Of a stretch of DNA of 64,000 nucleotides, positions 44,477 to 53,086 are shown in pieces (the stretch's first letter is position 1; the number at the start of each line of letters is the position of its first letter). The DNA lies in assembly GCA_016713175.1 (NCBI GenBank), contig JADJPQ010000001.1, positions 372,001 to 436,000 on the forward strand, written 5' to 3'. Below the pieces are notes generated by a model, which was not told where the DNA came from, did not search any database, and saw only the letters and a list, made by a program, of their open reading frames with translations. The DNA comes from Planctomycetota bacterium (lineage in GTDB: Bacteria; Planctomycetota; UBA1135; UBA2386). The position numbers were made by a program, and so were the translations under genes.

Positions 44477-45447
44477 GGCGCCATGGCGGTGACCGGCGGC
44501 GGCACCGAAGGCCCGGCGCCGACCGCGAGCACCTGCCGCGGTCGCCGGCACAGTTCGCCGACCAGGCCGGGTCGGCTCAGCAACTTCAGGCCCGCCCAGA
44601 ACACACCGGGCTTTGGGCCGCGCCCTATCGCCGTCAGCAGCAAGGCCGCGAACAGCCGCGGCCATAGCCCGGCCCAGAGCCAGAAGCGGATGAACTCGGT
44701 CCACGCCCGGCCGTGCCACTGCGCGTGGTACAGCAGGCAACTCTCCTTGAACGCCAGGTACGTGCGCAGCTTGGCGCTGCCTTTCGAACTGAGTCCGCCG
44801 GCGTGCACGAACGTCTGTTCGGGCAGGTACATCACCTCCATGCCCGCGCGGCGGGCGCGTTCGCACAGATCGGCTTCCTCGAAGTACATGAAGAAGCGCT
44901 CGTCGAGCGCGCCCAGCTGCTGCAGCGCGGTGCGGCGGATCAAGAACACCGAACCGTTGACGTTGTCGACTGGCTGCGCGCCCAGGATCTCGCGAGCGGC
45001 GGCGCGGAATCGGGCGACGAACGGCAGGTAGTCGCGGGGCAGGTGGCGGCGCCAGACGCTGCGCTGCAGCGAGCCGTCGTCGTTGACGATCCGGGGGCCG
45101 CAGATCGCGGCCTTCGGGTGCCGGCGCGCCGTGGCGACGAATGCGTCGAGTGCCGGCCAGGTCACTTCGGTGTCGGTGTTCAGCAGCAGGATCCACGCGC
45201 CCGACGCCGCCTCGATGCCGCGGTTGACGCCATAGGCGAACCCGCCGTTCTTCTGCTGCGGCAGTACGATTGCTCGCGGGAAGGCCTGCTGCGCCGCCGC
45301 GACCGACCCGTCAGCCGAGTCGTTGTCGACGACGATCACTTCGACACCGGCGCCGGCAGCGCTGGTGAACAGCTGGCCCAGCAACGCGAGCAGCAGCTCG
45401 CGGGTGTTCCAGTTGACGATGACGATCGACAGTTCGGGAGCGGGCAC
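44464..45447 (-). CDS. GT2 glycosyltransferase (WbbL/rhamnosyltransferase-like)
   Basis: The 327-residue enzyme has the GT2 layout: LSIVIVNWNTRELLLALLGQ, VIVVDNDSADGSV, LLLNTDTEVTWPALDAF (DxD-like NTDTEV), VNGSVFLIRRTALQQLGAL, ERFFMYFEEADLCERARRAG and MEVMYLPEQTFVHAGG. These are typical of rhamnosyl- or other sugar transferases in O-antigen and exopolysaccharide assembly. The start is GTG at 45447. It runs opposite to the preceding fusion gene, with an overlap of 13 bases at the 3' ends. It begins the minus-strand group together with the phosphoglycosyltransferase and the Wzy-like protein. Confidence 0.9.
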   Translation of the reverse strand: MPAPELSIVIVNWNTRELLLALLGQLFTSAAGAGVEVIVVDNDSADGSVAAAQQAFPRAIVLPQQKNGGFAYGVNRGIEAASGAWILLLNTDTEVTWPALDAFVATARRHPKAAICGPRIVNDDGSLQRSVWRRHLPRDYLPFVARFRAAAREILGAQPVDNVNGSVFLIRRTALQQLGALDERFFMYFEEADLCERARRAGMEVMYLPEQTFVHAGGLSSKGSAKLRTYLAFKESCLLYHAQWHGRAWTEFIRFWLWAGLWPRLFAALLLTAIGRGPKPGVFWAGLKLLSRPGLVGELCRRPRQVLAVGAGPSVPPPVTAMAPQRT

Positions 45448-45505
45448 GGCGGACGGATGGACGCGACGGATCGTGCCTGCTCTTTCGGCAAAGCGCCAGC
45501 CGGCG

Positions 45506-46888
45506 CTACATCCCGGTGCCCATCAACACGGCGCGGAACGTGTGCGCGATCAGCTTCAGATCGAGCCACAGCGACCAGTTGTCGATGTAGTACAGGTCCA
45601 TCTCGACCCAGCGCTTGAACGACACGCGGTTGCGGCCCCAGACCTGCCAGACGCAGGTCAGGCCCGGCTGCACCGAGATGCGACGGCGCTGCCACCAGGT
45701 GTAGTTCTTGACCTCGGATGGGATCGGCGGCCGCGGTCCGACCAGGCTCATGTCGCCGAGCAGCACGTTGAACATCTGCGGCAGTTCGTCGAGGCTGAAC
45801 TTGCGCAGGATCCGGCCGACCGGGGTGATCCGCGGGTCCTTCGGGATCTTGAACGCGGGCCCGTCCTGCACGCTCTTCTCGCGCAGCTTGTCCTGCAGCG
45901 CGTGGGCGCCGACGAACATCGTCCGGAACTTGTAGCAGGTGAAGTTCTGGCCGTTCCGGCCGACGCGGATCTGCCGGTAGAAGATCGAGCCCTTGCTCGT
46001 CAGTTTGACCGCGGCGGCGCAGGCCAGGAACACCGGCAGCAGCGCGACGATCCCGACCGCGGCGCCGACCAGATCGATCGTCCGTTTGGCGAGCAGCGAC
46101 AGGCTGCGGTTGGGCAGGCTCTGGAACGCCAGACCCGGGCGATCGGCGGCCCACGTCATCGACACGTGCAGGTGCTGCAGGTCGAGGAACGACGGGAAGT
46201 ACTGCACCCCGAGGCCGGCCTCGTCGCAGACCCGGAACACGCGATGCACGTCACCGGTCACGGCGCGATCCGAAGGGCATACCATGGCAACATCGACCTG
46301 TTGGTCGGCGAGCAACGTTTCGATCTGCGGCAGTTCCCCGACGCGAGACAGGTGCGGTAGATGGTTGCCCGTTTCACCCGGGAACGGCACGTAGCCGACC
46401 AGATCCATGGATCGCTCGGTAGCGGGATCGGTGGTCAGCGAACGGGCCGAGGCGCAATCGCCGATCACCAGCACGCGCGGCCGCAGGCCGGAACGTACGC
46501 CGAGCGGCGTGCGCGCCAGCAGCACGCGCGCGGACAGCAGCAGGAACATGCCGGTCGCGAGGGCCCACCAGACGCCGATGCCGGGACTGCCCAGCAACTG
46601 CATGTCGATCAAGCCGGCCAGCCCCCAGGTCACCGCCCAGGTCTCGGCGCCGGTCTGGGTCGCCTGCCGGGTATTGCGGCCGAGCGGCACCAGGTAGGTG
46701 CCCAGGCGGTGGGCAACCAGGATCCAGACCAGACAGTAGATCGCGATTCGCGCGAACGCGGTCCATACGACATGCCGCAAGCCGAACACGTCATGGTCGT
46801 TCCAGAGCCCAGCCAGGCTCAGCGCCGCGATGACGCAGCTGAGATCGACGGCCAGGTTGGCCACCCTGACGGTTTGGTTGCGGACCAT
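45506..46888 (-). CDS. Undecaprenyl-phosphate sugar phosphotransferase (polyprenyl glycosylphosphotransferase)
   Basis: The 460-residue membrane enzyme transfers a sugar-1-phosphate to the lipid carrier and so starts repeat-unit assembly. Four N-terminal helices and a CoA-binding-like domain (VLVIGDCASARSLTTD) come first. The catalytic C-part includes AKRTIDLVGAAVGIVALLPV, FYRQIRVGRNGQNFTCYKFR, RTMF, KFSLDELPQMFNVLLGDMSL, VGPRPP and QPGLTCVWQVWGRN. These are the standard motifs of WbaP/WcaJ-type enzymes. The 58-base gap to the next gene and the shared strand suggest an operon with the GT2 gene downstream. Confidence 0.94.
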   Translation of the reverse strand: MVRNQTVRVANLAVDLSCVIAALSLAGLWNDHDVFGLRHVVWTAFARIAIYCLVWILVAHRLGTYLVPLGRNTRQATQTGAETWAVTWGLAGLIDMQLLGSPGIGVWWALATGMFLLLSARVLLARTPLGVRSGLRPRVLVIGDCASARSLTTDPATERSMDLVGYVPFPGETGNHLPHLSRVGELPQIETLLADQQVDVAMVCPSDRAVTGDVHRVFRVCDEAGLGVQYFPSFLDLQHLHVSMTWAADRPGLAFQSLPNRSLSLLAKRTIDLVGAAVGIVALLPVFLACAAAVKLTSKGSIFYRQIRVGRNGQNFTCYKFRTMFVGAHALQDKLREKSVQDGPAFKIPKDPRITPVGRILRKFSLDELPQMFNVLLGDMSLVGPRPPIPSEVKNYTWWQRRRISVQPGLTCVWQVWGRNRVSFKRWVEMDLYYIDNWSLWLDLKLIAHTFRAVLMGTGM

Positions 46889-47082
46889 GCGAGACGAGCA
46901 GGAGGTGCAGGGAACCGATGTTCACCGCGGCCGGACTAGTCATCCGGATCGCCGTGGATACGTCCCCCGAGCACTTATCGGGGCTGCGGGGTACGTAGCT
47001 GCAACTTCAGAAGCGTATTCACAGAGCGATCCGCACCCAAAAAGCGGCCACTTTCCGGCTCGATTCGCGTGTGCCGGGTCGA

Positions 47083-48444
47083 TCAGGCCCGCTGCAGCGC
47101 GTACGGAGAGATCAGCGAGATCTGTTGCACCGGGGCCGCGCCCGGAACCAGGGTCAAGGAGCCGATGGCAGCGAGCGTCAGGTACCACAACGTGTAGATC
47201 TGCTCGAAGTACGAGACCCCAATGAAGTTCATGCAGTGCATGAACACGGCCGTCCCGAGCCCCCAGGCCACCATGCGATCGCTTCGAGGCAATCCGGGCA
47301 TGCGCATGGATCGTGACACTCCGGCAAAAGCGAACCAGACCGCCAGCGCAAATACGATCAGCCGCCAGACGCCGCCCTGGATGGCCTCGGCGACGTATTG
47401 ATTGGTCACGTCCTGCAGGCCGATGCCCCAATGGCCGGTCCGCGGCGTGCCGACGGCCCACCATTCGTAGAAGTGGTTGATCGCCTCATCGACGAGATGG
47501 TAGCGGTGCCAGCCGGTCGAGCCGCCGGCGATGTCGATCCGGGCGAGCAGGTGCCAGACCGGCTGCTTCATCAGGAAGAAGTGCAGCACCATCAGCCAGA
47601 GCAGGATCAACCACCGGACCCACCGCAGCGATCCCCGGATGAACCACGCCCCGACGGCGCACAGGCCGAACACGACGGCCATGATCGGGGTGCTCGAGGC
47701 ACACAGCACGATGATCGCGCCGGCGGCGGTGGCGCCGACGACGGTCAGGAACCAACCCTGTCCCAGTTGCCCGCGCAGGAAGTAGAACGGCAGGCAGCAG
47801 GCCCAGAAGCAGCCGGCCAGGATCGGGTGGGCGAAAGCGCCCTGGCACCGCAGCCGGCCATCGCGGATTTCGGTGAACCGCTCCACCCCGCCGAAGACGT
47901 GGAACATGTTCGTCTGCGTCCGGTTCTCGAACAGGAAGAACCAGACGACGGCCAGGCCGCTCAGGATGAACTGCAGCGCGATGGCCGCGAGATCCTCCTT
48001 CTTGCGGATCGTCATCCGGAAGAAGAAGTAGGTCATCATCGCGTCGCCGGTCATGCCGGCGCGGTTGATGAACCCGGTCAGCGTGGCCAGTTGCAGGGTG
48101 CCAAAGAGCACCGACACGATCGCCCACACGACCATCGTCCGGTCGAGGCTGTTCCAGACCAGGGGTAGGATCTCGCGGCGGATGAACATCCGGATCCACG
48201 CGGTCATCAGCAGCAGGCGGATGAACGTGAAGTCGAGGGTGATCAGCACGATCCGCTGCCCGGTCGGAATGAAGCAGAGCAGCAGCACGATCGGCAGGCC
48301 GGCGAAGCGCCGCGGCAGCACCAGCATCAACAGCATCAGGATGCCGAGCGCCGCCAGGCCGAGGGGATGGACGCGCTCGGTGCCGCCGTAGCTCGCGCCG
48401 GCCTGTTCGGGAGTCGGGTCTTGGAAGAGGAAGGAGGCCAGCAC
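47083..48444 (-). CDS. Wzy-like O-antigen polymerase / ligase family membrane protein
   Basis: The 453-residue protein is rich in membrane helices (LGLAALGILMLLMLVLP, FAGLPIVLLLCFIP, MVVWAIVSVLFGTL, and about seven more) with a long hydrophilic loop (QPVWHLLARIDIAGGSTGWH). This is the pattern of the Wzy/WaaL family, with a conserved segment like HPILAGCFWACCLPFYF near the middle. The start is GTG at 48444. It lies in the polysaccharide locus between the phosphotransferase and the export lipoprotein, so a polymerase role is likely. Members differ strongly in sequence, so ligase versus polymerase cannot be separated from sequence alone. Confidence 0.82.
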   Translation of the reverse strand: MLASFLFQDPTPEQAGASYGGTERVHPLGLAALGILMLLMLVLPRRFAGLPIVLLLCFIPTGQRIVLITLDFTFIRLLLMTAWIRMFIRREILPLVWNSLDRTMVVWAIVSVLFGTLQLATLTGFINRAGMTGDAMMTYFFFRMTIRKKEDLAAIALQFILSGLAVVWFFLFENRTQTNMFHVFGGVERFTEIRDGRLRCQGAFAHPILAGCFWACCLPFYFLRGQLGQGWFLTVVGATAAGAIIVLCASSTPIMAVVFGLCAVGAWFIRGSLRWVRWLILLWLMVLHFFLMKQPVWHLLARIDIAGGSTGWHRYHLVDEAINHFYEWWAVGTPRTGHWGIGLQDVTNQYVAEAIQGGVWRLIVFALAVWFAFAGVSRSMRMPGLPRSDRMVAWGLGTAVFMHCMNFIGVSYFEQIYTLWYLTLAAIGSLTLVPGAAPVQQISLISPYALQRA

Positions 48445-48602
48445 GGCGTGGATCTGGGCCGGAGTCTACGTTCGGAAACGGGGCCGCACAGTCTTGAACC
48501 GACTTCAGCCGAGCTGCCCATGCGGCCGAAGGAACAGGCAGCTGGCGTGTGGTGTTCTTTTTGCGCCGGCGCCTGTTCCTTCTCCGTCGCGCGGTCACCA
48601 CA

Positions 48603-49331
48603 ATGGCCAACGTCGTGCCAACCCGAGTCTCGTCCAAGCTGCTCGTCCTGATCATGCTGTTGCTGGCGGCCGCCTGTGCGGCGCCGCCGTTCGATGCGCC
48701 CGCCGTGGCGCGCGAATGGGCGATGTACATGCAGCGCGACTACACGTTGCGCCCAGGTGATCGACTCGAGGTGCGCGTCGACCAGCTCGGCGATGGCACC
48801 CGCGATCCGCTGCAGGAAGTGCTGGTGTCGCCGACCGGGTCGATCGACCTGGTCTCGCTGCCAGCGCCGCTGCAGGTGTCGGGCAAGACCATCAGCGCGG
48901 CTCGCACGCTGATCCTCGAGGCCTACAAGCACCGGTTTGCCGAGCCCCGCGTCAATGTGCGCCTGGCCGAGGCTTCGGCGCAATCGGTCTACGTCTGCGG
49001 TGAGGTCGCCGACGCCGGCGCGCTGGCCTACGTGCCCGGCATGACGATGACCCAGGCGATCGCCGCCGCCGGCAGCTTCGAGTACACCATCAAGCACTCG
49101 GACGTCCGCATCCTGCGCATCAATCCGGACGGCACGCAACGGACGTTCCGCGTCAACATGGAGGCGGTGCTGCTCGACGAGCAACCCGACTTCCTGCTGT
49201 TGCCCGGTGACGTCGTCTATTGCCAGACCTCGACGATCGCCGACCTCGGCAACATGGTCGATCTCTACATCCGCCGGCTGCTGCCGTTCTCGATCACCGG
49301 CGTGTCGGTTGGTTCCGGCGGCGGCAACTGA
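48603..49331 (+). CDS. Wza-like polysaccharide export lipoprotein
   Basis: The 242-residue product starts at ATG 48603, where a lipoprotein signal begins (SKLLVLIMLLLAAAC). The export domain is clear: YTLRPGDRLEVRVDQLGDG, EVLVSPTGSIDLVSLPAPLQ, VYVCGEVADAGALAYVPGMT and PDFLLLPGDVVYCQTS with SLBB-like repeats. This family forms outer-membrane channels for exopolysaccharide. The protein is somewhat short but has the core POLY_EXPORT and one SLBB-like domain. The gene diverges from the Wzy-like gene, with 158 bases between starts, so it begins the second plus-strand transcription unit. Confidence 0.9.
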   Translation: MANVVPTRVSSKLLVLIMLLLAAACAAPPFDAPAVAREWAMYMQRDYTLRPGDRLEVRVDQLGDGTRDPLQEVLVSPTGSIDLVSLPAPLQVSGKTISAARTLILEAYKHRFAEPRVNVRLAEASAQSVYVCGEVADAGALAYVPGMTMTQAIAAAGSFEYTIKHSDVRILRINPDGTQRTFRVNMEAVLLDEQPDFLLLPGDVVYCQTSTIADLGNMVDLYIRRLLPFSITGVSVGSGGGN

Positions 49332-49386
49332 GCCCGGAGTCGGGTGAACCAGGTGCATCGCGCCGCGCGGCGCGGATGATGGCCCG

Positions 49387-51759
49387 ATGGCCACCCGTCT
49401 GGGTCTGCTGATCGCCACGCCGCTGGCCGCATTCGTCGCGGCGCTGCTCGGCGCGGTGCTGGCCTGGCCGGTGCTGCTGCTGTTGCTGCTGGCCGATCTG
49501 CTGGTGTGGCCGTTCGCCTGCCTGCTGCGGCAGCCGTGGCTGCCCGGTCCGCGGGACCCGTCGCGAGCGTCGATCGTCACGGTCTCCTGGAACGGCAAGC
49601 ACTTCCTGCAGAACCTGCTGCCGTCGTTGCAGGCAGCGATCGAGGAACACGGTGGCGACCACGAAGTCATCGTCGTCGACAACGGCAGCGTCGACGGCAC
49701 CGCGGAGTGGCTCGCACAGGAATACCCGTGGGTCAAGGTCGTCCGGCTGCCGGAGAACCGCTACTTCGTGCGCGGCAACCTGGCCGGCGTGCAGGCCGCG
49801 ACGCGCGACGTGCTGGTGTTCCTGAACAACGACATGATCGTGCAGCCGGGTTTCCTGCGGCCGCTGCTCGACGGCCTGCGCGATCCACGGGTGTTCGGCG
49901 TCACCGCCGAAGTGTTCTTCCGCGATCCCGCCAAGCGCCGCGAGGAGACCGGTCGCACGCGCGGCGAGATCAGGAACGGCTGGCTGAAGCTGGCGCACGT
50001 GCTGCCGACGCGTGACGAACGCGAGCTGGATCTGGTGCCGGTGTTCTGGGCCGGCGGCGGCAGCGCCGCGTTCGACCGCCGAATGTACCTGGCGATCGGC
50101 GGCTTCGACACGCTGTACGACCCGTTCTACATGGAGGACACCGGCCTGTCGTGGCAGGCACACCGGCGCGGCTGGCAGTGCCTGTTCACTGCCAGGGCGT
50201 CGGTGCTGCACGAGCATCGCGGCACCAGCCGCAAGGCCTTCGGCGACGACTACGTCGATGGCATGATCCGCCGCAACCAGCATCTGTTCCTGTGGCGGAA
50301 CATCACCGATCCGCGGCTCACCGCGGCCATCCTCGGGCTGCTGCCGCTGACGATGCTGCTTCGCTCCAAGCGGCCCGGCGGGCGGCTCCGCGGCATCTGG
50401 TTCGAGTTCTCGGCGTTCCTGCGGGCGCTGCCGCGCTTGCCCGAAGCGCTGTGGAAGCGCCAGGCGACCCGGCGGTTCTACGTGCGCACCGATCGGCAGG
50501 CGATCGCGCAGGCGAACTCGATCGTCGCCCATCGCCTCGCCAATCCGACTGCGCTCGGCATCCTGCCGGTGCCCGATCCGGTGCGCGGCCGGCGGGTGCT
50601 GGTGCTGTCGGCGCGGCTGCCGCGGCTTGGGGTCGACGGCTCCTGGATCCTGTTCGAACGGCTCCGCCGGCAGGCGCGAACGCACCGGCTGACGCTGTTT
50701 GCGTTCCTGGATCGTCCCGAGGACGCGGCGGCGGCCGAACCGCTCCGCGCCGCCGGCATCGAGGTGATCACCGCGGTGCGCGAGCGCAATCGGCTGGCGG
50801 GCAACCTGCACCATCGCGTGCCGTGGCGGCTGTGGCGCGACTACTCGGCGCCGGCGATGCGGGCGGCGGTGCAGCGGGTGCTGGAGGGCACCGATCACGA
50901 GCTGGTGCAGGTCGAGTACGTCGAGATGCTGCATCTGCTGGCCGGTCTGTCGTGCCCGCGGCCGATCGTCTACACGTGCCACGAATCGCTCGGTTTCGCC
51001 GCCGAACGGGACCGGCTGGCGCGGCCGGGGCTGCGCGCGTGGTTCCTGGCGGCGCAGGCGGCGCGCTACGAGCAGCGGCTGCTGCGGCGGTGCGCACGCG
51101 TCGTCGCGATCTCCGACGCCGATGCGGCGTTCGTGCGTTCGCTGACGTCGACGCCGATCGCCGTCGTGCCGAGCGGCATCGATCCCGCTGCCTGGCAGTG
51201 CGAACCGCAAGTGCCGGCGGCGCCGGCGACGATCGTGTTCGTCGGCTATTGGAAGCACCAGCCCAACGTCGATGCGGCGCGCTGGCTGGTCCAGGAGATC
51301 CTGCCGCTGGTCCATGCTGCCGTGCCCGCCGCCCGGGTGGAACTGATCGGTCGCGACGTGACGGCCGCGGTCTCGACGCTCGCCGCCGAACGCGTGATCG
51401 TGCGCGGGTTCGTGCCGGACCTGGCCGCGGCGCTGGCGGCGGCGACGGTCGTGGCGTTGCCGTTGCGGGCAGGTGGTGGCTTGCGCGGCAAGTTGCTGGA
51501 AGCATGGGCGGCGGGCAAGGCGGTCGTGACGACGCCCGTCGGTTGCGAAGGCACGGTCGCCGTCGATGGCCGGGATTGCCTGATCGCCGACGACGCCAGG
51601 ACCTTCGCCGCGGCGTTGGTGCGGCTGTTGCGCGATCCGCAGCGGGCTGCCGCTCTCGGCGCGGCCGGTCGTCGATTGGTCGATGGCACGTACTCGATCG
51701 CGGCGGCGGCGGCCGGCTACGACGCGATCTACGACGAATTGTCCGGGGGGCAGCGATGA
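49387..51759 (+). CDS. Membrane-anchored bifunctional GT2-GT4 glycosyltransferase
   Basis: One N-terminal hydrophobic region (~1-46) is followed by a GT2 domain (~60-290): SIVTVSWNGKHFLQNLLPSL, VIVVDNGSVDGTAEW, VLVFLNNDMIVQPGFLRPLL, AFDRRMYLAIGGFDTLYDP and MEDTGLSWQAHRRGWQCLFT. A linker leads to a second, GT-B (GT4-like) domain (~425-790): VLSARLPRLGVDGSWILFER, then YVEMLHLLAGL, VVAISDADAAFVRSLT, VVPSGIDPAAWQCEP, IVFVGYWKHQPNVDAARWLV and RAGGGLRGKLLEAWAAGKAV. Two transferases on one chain probably add consecutive sugars. Next gene overlaps by 4 bases. A GATGAT hexamer ends 6 nt before the ATG. Confidence 0.92.
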   Translation: MATRLGLLIATPLAAFVAALLGAVLAWPVLLLLLLADLLVWPFACLLRQPWLPGPRDPSRASIVTVSWNGKHFLQNLLPSLQAAIEEHGGDHEVIVVDNGSVDGTAEWLAQEYPWVKVVRLPENRYFVRGNLAGVQAATRDVLVFLNNDMIVQPGFLRPLLDGLRDPRVFGVTAEVFFRDPAKRREETGRTRGEIRNGWLKLAHVLPTRDERELDLVPVFWAGGGSAAFDRRMYLAIGGFDTLYDPFYMEDTGLSWQAHRRGWQCLFTARASVLHEHRGTSRKAFGDDYVDGMIRRNQHLFLWRNITDPRLTAAILGLLPLTMLLRSKRPGGRLRGIWFEFSAFLRALPRLPEALWKRQATRRFYVRTDRQAIAQANSIVAHRLANPTALGILPVPDPVRGRRVLVLSARLPRLGVDGSWILFERLRRQARTHRLTLFAFLDRPEDAAAAEPLRAAGIEVITAVRERNRLAGNLHHRVPWRLWRDYSAPAMRAAVQRVLEGTDHELVQVEYVEMLHLLAGLSCPRPIVYTCHESLGFAAERDRLARPGLRAWFLAAQAARYEQRLLRRCARVVAISDADAAFVRSLTSTPIAVVPSGIDPAAWQCEPQVPAAPATIVFVGYWKHQPNVDAARWLVQEILPLVHAAVPAARVELIGRDVTAAVSTLAAERVIVRGFVPDLAAALAAATVVALPLRAGGGLRGKLLEAWAAGKAVVTTPVGCEGTVAVDGRDCLIADDARTFAAALVRLLRDPQRAAALGAAGRRLVDGTYSIAAAAAGYDAIYDELSGGQR

Positions 51760-52277
51760 AGGCCGTCGCGTTCCTGACCGGCGAGGGCGACGCGCTGTTG
51801 CAGCCGGCGACGATCGCGCGTTCGCGGCTGCCGGACGCGAAGCTCGTGCTGTTCGTTCGCGATGACGATCGCGCGGTCGCGGCGGCTGCGTTTCCCGATG
51901 CCGAGCTGCGGCGCGACAAGGCGACGGGCGGCAAGCTGGCGTTCGTGCGGGCACTGCGCGCCGAACGGTTCGATCTGACCGTCGTGGCGTGGCAGGGTGG
52001 TGAACGGACGCAGCCGATGAAGCTGGTGGCGCTGCTGGCCGGCGGGGTGCGGACGTTCGTCCTCGACCGGCGCGGGCGGCAGCGGCTGATCCGCTGGTGG
52101 CAGCCGTGGACCTGGGCGGGTCTGTTGCTGCAGGCAGCGATGAACACGGACCCGCTGCTGGTCGTCGCCGCCTTGTGTGCGGCCTATCGTATGACGATCG
52201 GCGTGGTGGTGGCGGTGCCGTGGCTCGTCTGGCCGGCACGATCGGCGTCTGGCGGACGCGATCGCCGCCTTCGCTGA
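51756..52277 (+). CDS. Hypothetical protein, GT9-like N-terminus with hydrophobic tail
   Basis: The 173-residue product overlaps the previous stop (ATGA), so it is translationally coupled to the bifunctional transferase. Its first part (RSRLPDAKLVLFVRDDDRAV, then LRRDKATGGKLAFVRALRAE, FDLTVVAWQGG) has a Rossmann-like alternation that recalls the N-terminal half of heptosyltransferase (GT9) or related polysaccharide proteins. Two hydrophobic segments follow (WTWAGLLLQAAM and MTIGVVVAVPWLVW). It is too short to be a full GT-B enzyme. A helper role in the same pathway is inferred only from position. Confidence 0.6.
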   Translation: MKAVAFLTGEGDALLQPATIARSRLPDAKLVLFVRDDDRAVAAAAFPDAELRRDKATGGKLAFVRALRAERFDLTVVAWQGGERTQPMKLVALLAGGVRTFVLDRRGRQRLIRWWQPWTWAGLLLQAAMNTDPLLVVAALCAAYRMTIGVVVAVPWLVWPARSASGGRDRRLR

Positions 52278-52337
52278 GCCGGCGGCGGACCGTCGCGCCG
52301 GCACCGGCTCATCGCTGTTCTCCCGCCGAACGGCCGC

Positions 52338-52343
52338 TAGCAT
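52338..52343 (+). promoter_or_regulatory. Putative -10 box upstream of the methyltransferase gene
   Basis: TAGCAT ends 8 nt before the ATG at 52352 and no ribosome binding site is visible. Confidence 0.4.
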
Positions 52344-52351
52344 CCGCACGG

Positions 52352-53038
52352 ATGAACGGACCGCGACCGCGGACCAACCAGCCCTCGAGCCAGGATCGTT
52401 CCAACGAGACCACGCTCGCCGGCATCTCCTGGGTGCAGTTCGCACGGGCCCGCAATCCGTTCCTGCAGCGCTGGCCGTCGGTGTTCAAGATGCCGTTGGT
52501 GCGCGGCCACCACGACCTGGCGATCCGGCACCGCCTGCCGATCCAGTCCGTGCTCGACGTCGGCGCCACCGATCGGGTGCACGAGCCCAAGGTGCGTGCC
52601 GCCTGGCCCGGCGTCGACTACCGCAGCTTCGACATCGACCGGACCAACAAGCACGACTACCACGACTTCGCCGCCATCAACCGCCAGTTCGACCTGGTGA
52701 CGCTGCTCGAGGTGATCGAGCACGTGCCGCCGAAGGTCGCGGTCGAGATCATGCAGAACTGCGTCAGGGCGTGTCGGCCCGGCGGCCACGTGCTGGTGTC
52801 GGTGCCCAACGTCTACACTCCGGGCGTCCAGGACGAATGGACGCACGTTTCGCCGTTCCACTACATGGACGTCGCCGGCCTGGCGGTCTGGTCTGGCCTC
52901 GAGGTCGTCGATGGTGCCCGCGTCTACTACAACTCGCGTCGGCACTGGTTCGTGCATGCATTCCTGCTGCATCCCCTGCACCGGCTGCTGGCGGTCGACT
53001 ATGCGCAGTCGATCGTGATCCTGGGCCGCAAGCCGTAG
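52352..53038 (+). CDS. SAM-dependent methyltransferase (class I)
   Basis: The 228-residue enzyme has a class I methyltransferase fold: IQSVLDVGATDRVHEPKVRA (motif I, modified GxGxG), DYRSFDIDRTNKHDY (motif II acidic), FDLVTLLEVIEHVPPKVAVE (motif IV/post-I with the EVIEH pattern) and GGHVLVSVPNVYTPG (motif V/VI). The EVIEHV sequence is common in methyltransferases of polysaccharide and ubiquinone pathways. At the end of the exopolysaccharide locus, a role in methylating a sugar or lipid carrier is the best guess. The extended N-terminus (~1-45) is basic and low in similarity. Confidence 0.86.
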   Translation: MNGPRPRTNQPSSQDRSNETTLAGISWVQFARARNPFLQRWPSVFKMPLVRGHHDLAIRHRLPIQSVLDVGATDRVHEPKVRAAWPGVDYRSFDIDRTNKHDYHDFAAINRQFDLVTLLEVIEHVPPKVAVEIMQNCVRACRPGGHVLVSVPNVYTPGVQDEWTHVSPFHYMDVAGLAVWSGLEVVDGARVYYNSRRHWFVHAFLLHPLHRLLAVDYAQSIVILGRKP

Positions 53039-53071
53039 GCGAAGGCAGGCGAACGGCGCGCCCGCGCCGCC

Positions 53072-53077
53072 TAGAAT
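53072..53077 (+). promoter_or_regulatory. Putative -10 box upstream of the hydroxylase/oxidoreductase fusion
   Basis: TAGAAT ends 9 nt before the ATG at 53087 with no Shine-Dalgarno sequence. It is the same hexamer as before the sigma-factor gene at 14276. Confidence 0.5.
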
Positions 53078-53086
53078 CCGCCGCGT

